DNA of 9,587 nt from Candidatus Cloacimonadota bacterium. GTDB lineage: Bacteria > Cloacimonadota > Cloacimonadia > Cloacimonadales > TCS61. A program made the position numbers and the translations under genes. Below the pieces are notes generated by a model. That model worked only from the letters and a program-made list of their open reading frames with translations, ran no database searches and was not told the DNA's origin. This document shows, piece after piece, positions 6,843 to 9,587 of the stretch. How positions within the stretch are numbered: the first letter of the stretch is position 1; the number at the start of each line of letters is the position of its first letter. The stretch is from NCBI GenBank assembly GCA_003647825.1, contig QMNP01000042.1, forward strand, positions 1 through 9,587. The letters are read 5' to 3'.

Positions 6843-7893
6843 GATAAAACTGGAACAAAAAGAAAGAGTCTCCAAAAGAGAAGAACTTATAATTACACTT
6901 TCAGCTATTGGCATTGCCTTTGTTCTTGCTGGTATTTTCATCGCTTTAAATGGCGTAAATCCATTTCTTGCTTTATGGAAAGTAGTAACATCTTCGTTGG
7001 GTTCATCATATGGTATTTCCGAAACTATCGTAAAAGCTATTCCTCTCATTTTTACCGGATTAGCTGTTGGGATTGCCTTGAATAGCAAACTTTGGAATAT
7101 CGGTGCTGAAGGACAGCTCTTTTTTGGAGCAACTTTTGCAACTGCATTCGTTATTTATGGACCTGTTCTTTCCAAACCCTTGGAACTTACAGTTTTAATT
7201 ATTCTTGGTGCTGTTGGCGGCGCTTTATGGGCATTAATTCCAGCTTTATTAAAAATTAAATTTAAAATGAATGAAGTGATCTCAACTTTGCTGCTTAATT
7301 ACGTAGCAATAAATATTGCAGATTATTTTCTGTTCGGACCATGGAAGGGAAAAGATAACTTTCCATATACACCAGAGTTTCCACCTGAGGCAAAGTTTAG
7401 CAGAATAGGTTTTGGAAGGGTTCATGCAGGGCTTATCCTTGCTTTGGTATTGGTTGTTTTATTATACATTATTATCTATCATACAAAATTAGGTTATAAA
7501 CTTCGCATCACAGGATCAAGTTTAAGAGCAGCCAAATATGCAGGGATAAATATCAATAAAATTATGTTCTTAGTTTTCCTGCTTAGTGGTGCTTTGGCTG
7601 GACTTGCCGGTGTAAGTCAGGTTTGCGGTATCGAATATAAACTTCATCAGCATATTTCTACAGGTTATGGATACTCCGGGATTATTGTCGCCTGGCTGGC
7701 TCGAACTAACCCATATATAATTGTAATATTTGCTGTCTTTTTAAGTATACTTTTAAAAGGAGCAGATTCATTACAAATAGCGATGCATCTACCTGCTGCT
7801 GTAGGAGTGGTTATGCAAGCATTAATTCTATTCGCAATACTTGGTAGTGAACTTTTTAAAACGTACAATGTTAAACTCATCAGGAGGAAATAA
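6835..7893 (+). CDS. BMP-type nucleoside ABC transporter permease 1 (NupP/YufP-like)
   Basis: Inner-membrane channel subunit of the BPD_transp_2 (branched-chain amino acid/ribose/nucleoside) permease family, 352 residues. A short basic N-terminus (MFKIKLEQKERVSKRE) is followed by roughly eight to nine hydrophobic segments; the first is at about residues 17-40 and the last near 318-340. The conserved cytoplasmic block NSKLWNIGAEGQL follows the second segment and is diagnostic of this permease class. ATG at 6835 overlaps the ATPase stop by 8 bases and has AAGGAG at 6822-6827. The stop shares one base with the next start (TAATG). It should pair with the following permease to form the transmembrane heterodimer bound by the double ATPase. 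Cargo is inferred from context only. Confidence 0.92.
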   Translation: MFKIKLEQKERVSKREELIITLSAIGIAFVLAGIFIALNGVNPFLALWKVVTSSLGSSYGISETIVKAIPLIFTGLAVGIALNSKLWNIGAEGQLFFGATFATAFVIYGPVLSKPLELTVLIILGAVGGALWALIPALLKIKFKMNEVISTLLLNYVAINIADYFLFGPWKGKDNFPYTPEFPPEAKFSRIGFGRVHAGLILALVLVVLLYIIIYHTKLGYKLRITGSSLRAAKYAGININKIMFLVFLLSGALAGLAGVSQVCGIEYKLHQHISTGYGYSGIIVAWLARTNPYIIVIFAVFLSILLKGADSLQIAMHLPAAVGVVMQALILFAILGSELFKTYNVKLIRRK

Positions 7894-8816
7894 TGAACGA
7901 TTTGATCACAATACTTTATGCTGCGATTGCCAGTGGAACAATAATACTCTATGCCACGATTGGTGAAATTATCACGGAACGTTCGGGCATTCTTAATCTT
8001 GGTGTGGAAGGAATAATGTTGATGGGTGCTTTCTTTGGTTTCTATGTTGCTTATACAACTGAAAGCTTGATTCTGGCAATTTTAGGAGCTGCACTTATTG
8101 GTGGATTAATGGGATTGATCCACGCTTTCATGACAATTACCTTACAGGCAAATCAGGTTGTGTCAGGTCTTGCTCTCACGATGTTCGGATCCGGTGCAAG
8201 TGCATTTTTTGGAATAAATATGGTTGGCAAAACACTCAAAGCATCTTTTCATAATATCCCCATTCCGCTCCTGAATAAGATTCCTGTTTTAGGTGAAATT
8301 ATTTTTAATCACAATATTCTTGTTTATTTTGCTTTTATTCTGCCTGTAATCGTCTGGTTTATTTTCAATAGAACAAAGTGGGGACTTGCATTGCGAAGTA
8401 GCGGTGAAGAACCTCTTTCCAGTGAGATCATGGGAATAAAAGTGATAAAAGTTCGTTATATTGCTACTATTGTAGGTGGTGTTTTTATTGGGATAAGCGG
8501 TGCTTATCTTTCTGTTGCTTATTCCAGATTGTGGGTGGAAGGAATGACCTCTGGTAAAGGTTGGATAACAATTGCCTTGGTAATATTTGCAAATTGGAAT
8601 CCGTTGATCGCTTATGGTGGAGCATATCTTTTTGGTGGCTTAACTCAACTCGGACTTAATCTGCAAAAATTCAACATTGCTTTTCCGATCATTCTCCTTA
8701 AAAGCATTCCTTATGTATTCACGATTTTATTCCTTTTATTTATCTCTTTAAAAGGGAAGAGATCCAATTTACCAAAAGCTCTGGGTGAATCATATTTCAG
8801 GGAAAGCAGGGGTTGA
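7893..8816 (+). CDS. BMP-type nucleoside ABC transporter permease 2 (NupQ/YufQ-like)
   Basis: Second inner-membrane permease of the importer, 307 residues, normal for YufQ-like proteins. The family block ITERSGILNLGVEGIMLMGA lies at about residues 27-46. The C-terminal half carries the conserved GKGWITIALVIFANWNP stretch and a KSIPYVFTILFLLF segment. The tail PKALGESYFRESRG ends like other members of the family. ATG at 7893 overlaps the preceding TAA by one base, with AGGAGG at 7882-7887 spaced 5 bases. It is the last gene of the transporter set; about 280 bases of palindrome-rich DNA separate it from adenine deaminase on the same strand. Confidence 0.92.
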   Translation: MNDLITILYAAIASGTIILYATIGEIITERSGILNLGVEGIMLMGAFFGFYVAYTTESLILAILGAALIGGLMGLIHAFMTITLQANQVVSGLALTMFGSGASAFFGINMVGKTLKASFHNIPIPLLNKIPVLGEIIFNHNILVYFAFILPVIVWFIFNRTKWGLALRSSGEEPLSSEIMGIKVIKVRYIATIVGGVFIGISGAYLSVAYSRLWVEGMTSGKGWITIALVIFANWNPLIAYGGAYLFGGLTQLGLNLQKFNIAFPIILLKSIPYVFTILFLLFISLKGKRSNLPKALGESYFRESRG

Positions 8817-8840
8817 TTTTAATAAAATATAATTAATCTT

Positions 8841-8898
8841 GTTACGAAATTTTCCTGTTTGGTCTTAGTATTACGAAGGCTGATCTTCGTTTTGTAAC
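8841..8898 (+). terminator. Nested stem-loop after the transporter operon, possible terminator
   Basis: An inner stem ACGAAG (8873-8878)/CTTCGT (8885-8890) with a 6-base loop is followed by TTT. An outer stem GTTACGAA (8841-8848)/TTTGTAAC (8891-8898) pairs over 8 bases including one G-U. The structure begins 24 bases after the second permease stop, a plausible place for termination or attenuation before ade. The U-run is only four bases long, so strength is doubtful. The same DNA could be a member of a dispersed palindrome family. Confidence 0.4.
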
Positions 8899-8907
8899 GC
8901 ATTATCA

Positions 8908-8932
8908 TGTTCTCAAGACAAACTTGGGAACA
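8908..8932. repeat. Hairpin TGTTCTCAAG / CTTGGGAACA
   Basis: Ten base pairs (8908-8917 with 8923-8932, one of them G-U) enclose a 5-base loop. The right arm, CTTGGGAAC, and the near-symmetric left arm resemble a dispersed intergenic palindrome (GTTCCCAAG...CTTGGGAAC type) that I recall from other bacterial genomes; that resemblance is from memory and unverified. No gene function is assigned. Confidence 0.5.
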
Positions 8933-8972
8933 GGTTGTTGAAATAATTAACGAAAAACAAGGAAATAGATTT

Positions 8973-9057
8973 CATTTCGTTCCAGTGCTCCTGCCTTGGA
9001 ACGAACATAATTTCAGTTTCTGATTCTGGTTTTTTTATTTTGTACTGGAACGAAGTG
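8973..9057 (+). promoter_or_regulatory. Candidate alternative-pairing leader upstream of ade
   Basis: Bases 8973-8988 can pair with 9042-9057 over 16 consecutive positions, including two G-U pairs. The same left arm (8976-8984) can instead pair perfectly over 9 bases with 8997-9005, with a 12-base loop. The two stems exclude each other. The long stem ends 25 bases before the putative ribosome-binding site of ade. This could be a switchable leader RNA, but the three TGGAACGAA-type boxes may simply belong to a dispersed repeat family. No known riboswitch core was recognised. Confidence 0.4.
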
Positions 9058-9082
9058 TAGCGGGAATAGTATAAATCTTTCT

Positions 9083-9088
9083 GGAGAG
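9083..9088 (+). promoter_or_regulatory. Ribosome-binding site supporting a TTG start for ade
   Basis: GGAGAG ends 7 bases before the TTG at 9096. An in-frame TAA at 9072-9074 limits how far upstream the gene can extend. No in-frame ATG occurs until residue 26, inside a conserved strand, so TTG is the best start. Confidence 0.65.
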
Positions 9089-9095
9089 CGTAGAA

Positions 9096-9587
9096 TTGAA
9101 AACTAAACAAATAAAAGGCAATATTGTAGATATAGTCTCGGAAAGAATTTTTCCAGGTATCATCACAATTATGGAAAATAAAATTTCAAAGATAGAAGAG
9201 TGTTCCGAAGACTTCGATAGTTATATTATTCCAGGCTTTATCGATGCCCATGTGCATGTGGAAAGCTCAATGCTTACACCTGTGGAATTTGCCCGTACAG
9301 CAATTCTGCACGGTACAGTAGCAGTTGTAACAGATCCGCATGAAATTGCCAATGTGCTGGGAATTGCCGGTGTAAACTTCATGATTGAAAATGGTAAGAT
9401 TTCCCCCATGAAGTTTTATTTCAGTGCTCCATCCTGCGTTCCCGCCACACCTTTTGAGACCAGTGGAGCAAAGCTTGGAATAGCAGAACTTGATGAGCTT
9501 CTGCAGCGAGATGAGATTAAATACCTGGGTGAATTCATGAACTATCCTGGTGTAATTCATGATGATGAGGAAGTGAACGCTAAACTA
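9096..9587 (+). CDS. ade: Adenine deaminase, 5' part (cut by the window edge)
   Basis: Amidohydrolase that converts adenine to hypoxanthine and ammonia in the cytosol; only the first 164 residues are present. The open frame runs off the right edge without a stop. The N-terminal beta domain leads into IIPGFIDAHVHVESSMLTP with the metal-binding HxH (His52, His54), then DPHEIANVLG (80-89), PSCVPAT and FETSGA, and finally EFMNYPGV. These are hallmark blocks of the Ade family, distinct from the adenosine deaminases. Full-length members are usually about 550-600 residues, so roughly two thirds lie outside the window. The TTG start is supported by GGAGAG upstream. It sits on the same strand as the BMP transporter, and I infer that imported purines feed it. 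A palindrome-rich leader of about 280 bases precedes it. Confidence 0.93.
   Translation, partial: MKTKQIKGNIVDIVSERIFPGIITIMENKISKIEECSEDFDSYIIPGFIDAHVHVESSMLTPVEFARTAILHGTVAVVTDPHEIANVLGIAGVNFMIENGKISPMKFYFSAPSCVPATPFETSGAKLGIAELDELLQRDEIKYLGEFMNYPGVIHDDEEVNAKL

Noticed and set aside
9070..9075. TATAAA as a -10 box for ade
   Set aside because: The -35 position holds a poor match (TGGAAC at 18 bases), and transcription would begin at about the Shine-Dalgarno site, leaving little or none of it in the message.
8817..9095. Known purine riboswitch in front of ade
   Set aside because: I looked for the conserved three-way-junction core of the purine riboswitch and could not recognise it on either strand; the region is instead simple palindromes.
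8913..9110. Minus-strand frame of 65 codons upstream of ade
   Set aside because: It covers the TGGAACGAA palindromes, overlaps the ade start on the other strand and has no family resemblance.

Overview
The window is AT-rich bacterial DNA, compactly organised, with strong Shine-Dalgarno sites and two TTG starts. A lipoprotein-anchored binding protein, fused iron-sulfur/flavin oxidoreductases and intergenic stretches full of short palindromes point to an anaerobic, probably fermentative bacterium, possibly Gram-negative. A Cloacimonadota-like candidate phylum is my best guess, but it rests on overall impression and not on a marker gene.

Layout. Positions 1-526 hold no credible gene. They contain two copies of an intergenic element that are identical over 103 bases (1-103 and 322-424), an eight-unit 7-base tandem array between them, and several CGAAGG/CGAGTCG palindromes. 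On the minus strand, 3749 to 527 is a two-gene operon. The first gene is a 692-residue protein combining a [2Fe-2S] domain, an FAD/NAD(P) disulfide-reductase fold, two [4Fe-4S] motifs and a BFD-like [2Fe-2S] domain. The second, overlapping it by 8 bases, is a DAO-family FAD oxidoreductase. Together they look like a fused version of the proline/hydroxyproline/sarcosine dehydrogenase complexes; the substrate cannot be read from sequence.

Positions 3750-4134 are a divergent regulatory region with an imperfect inverted repeat and a candidate promoter for the minus-strand operon. Rightward from 4135 comes a complete BMP-type ABC transporter: lipoprotein, double ATPase and two permeases. A perfect 32-base palindrome lies between the lipoprotein gene and the ATPase gene. 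After about 280 bases of palindrome-rich intergenic DNA, the 5' part of an adenine deaminase gene (ade) runs off the right edge. Transporter plus deaminase suggests purine base or nucleoside uptake and salvage or catabolism, with adenine converted to hypoxanthine and ammonia.

The protein families are all known ones. The parts least explained by standard annotation are the non-coding ones: a potential 16-base-pair RNA stem just upstream of ade that competes with a shorter hairpin, the structured candidate leader of the oxidoreductase operon, and the left-edge repeat cluster. I see no tRNA, rRNA, CRISPR, transposase or recognisable purine riboswitch.
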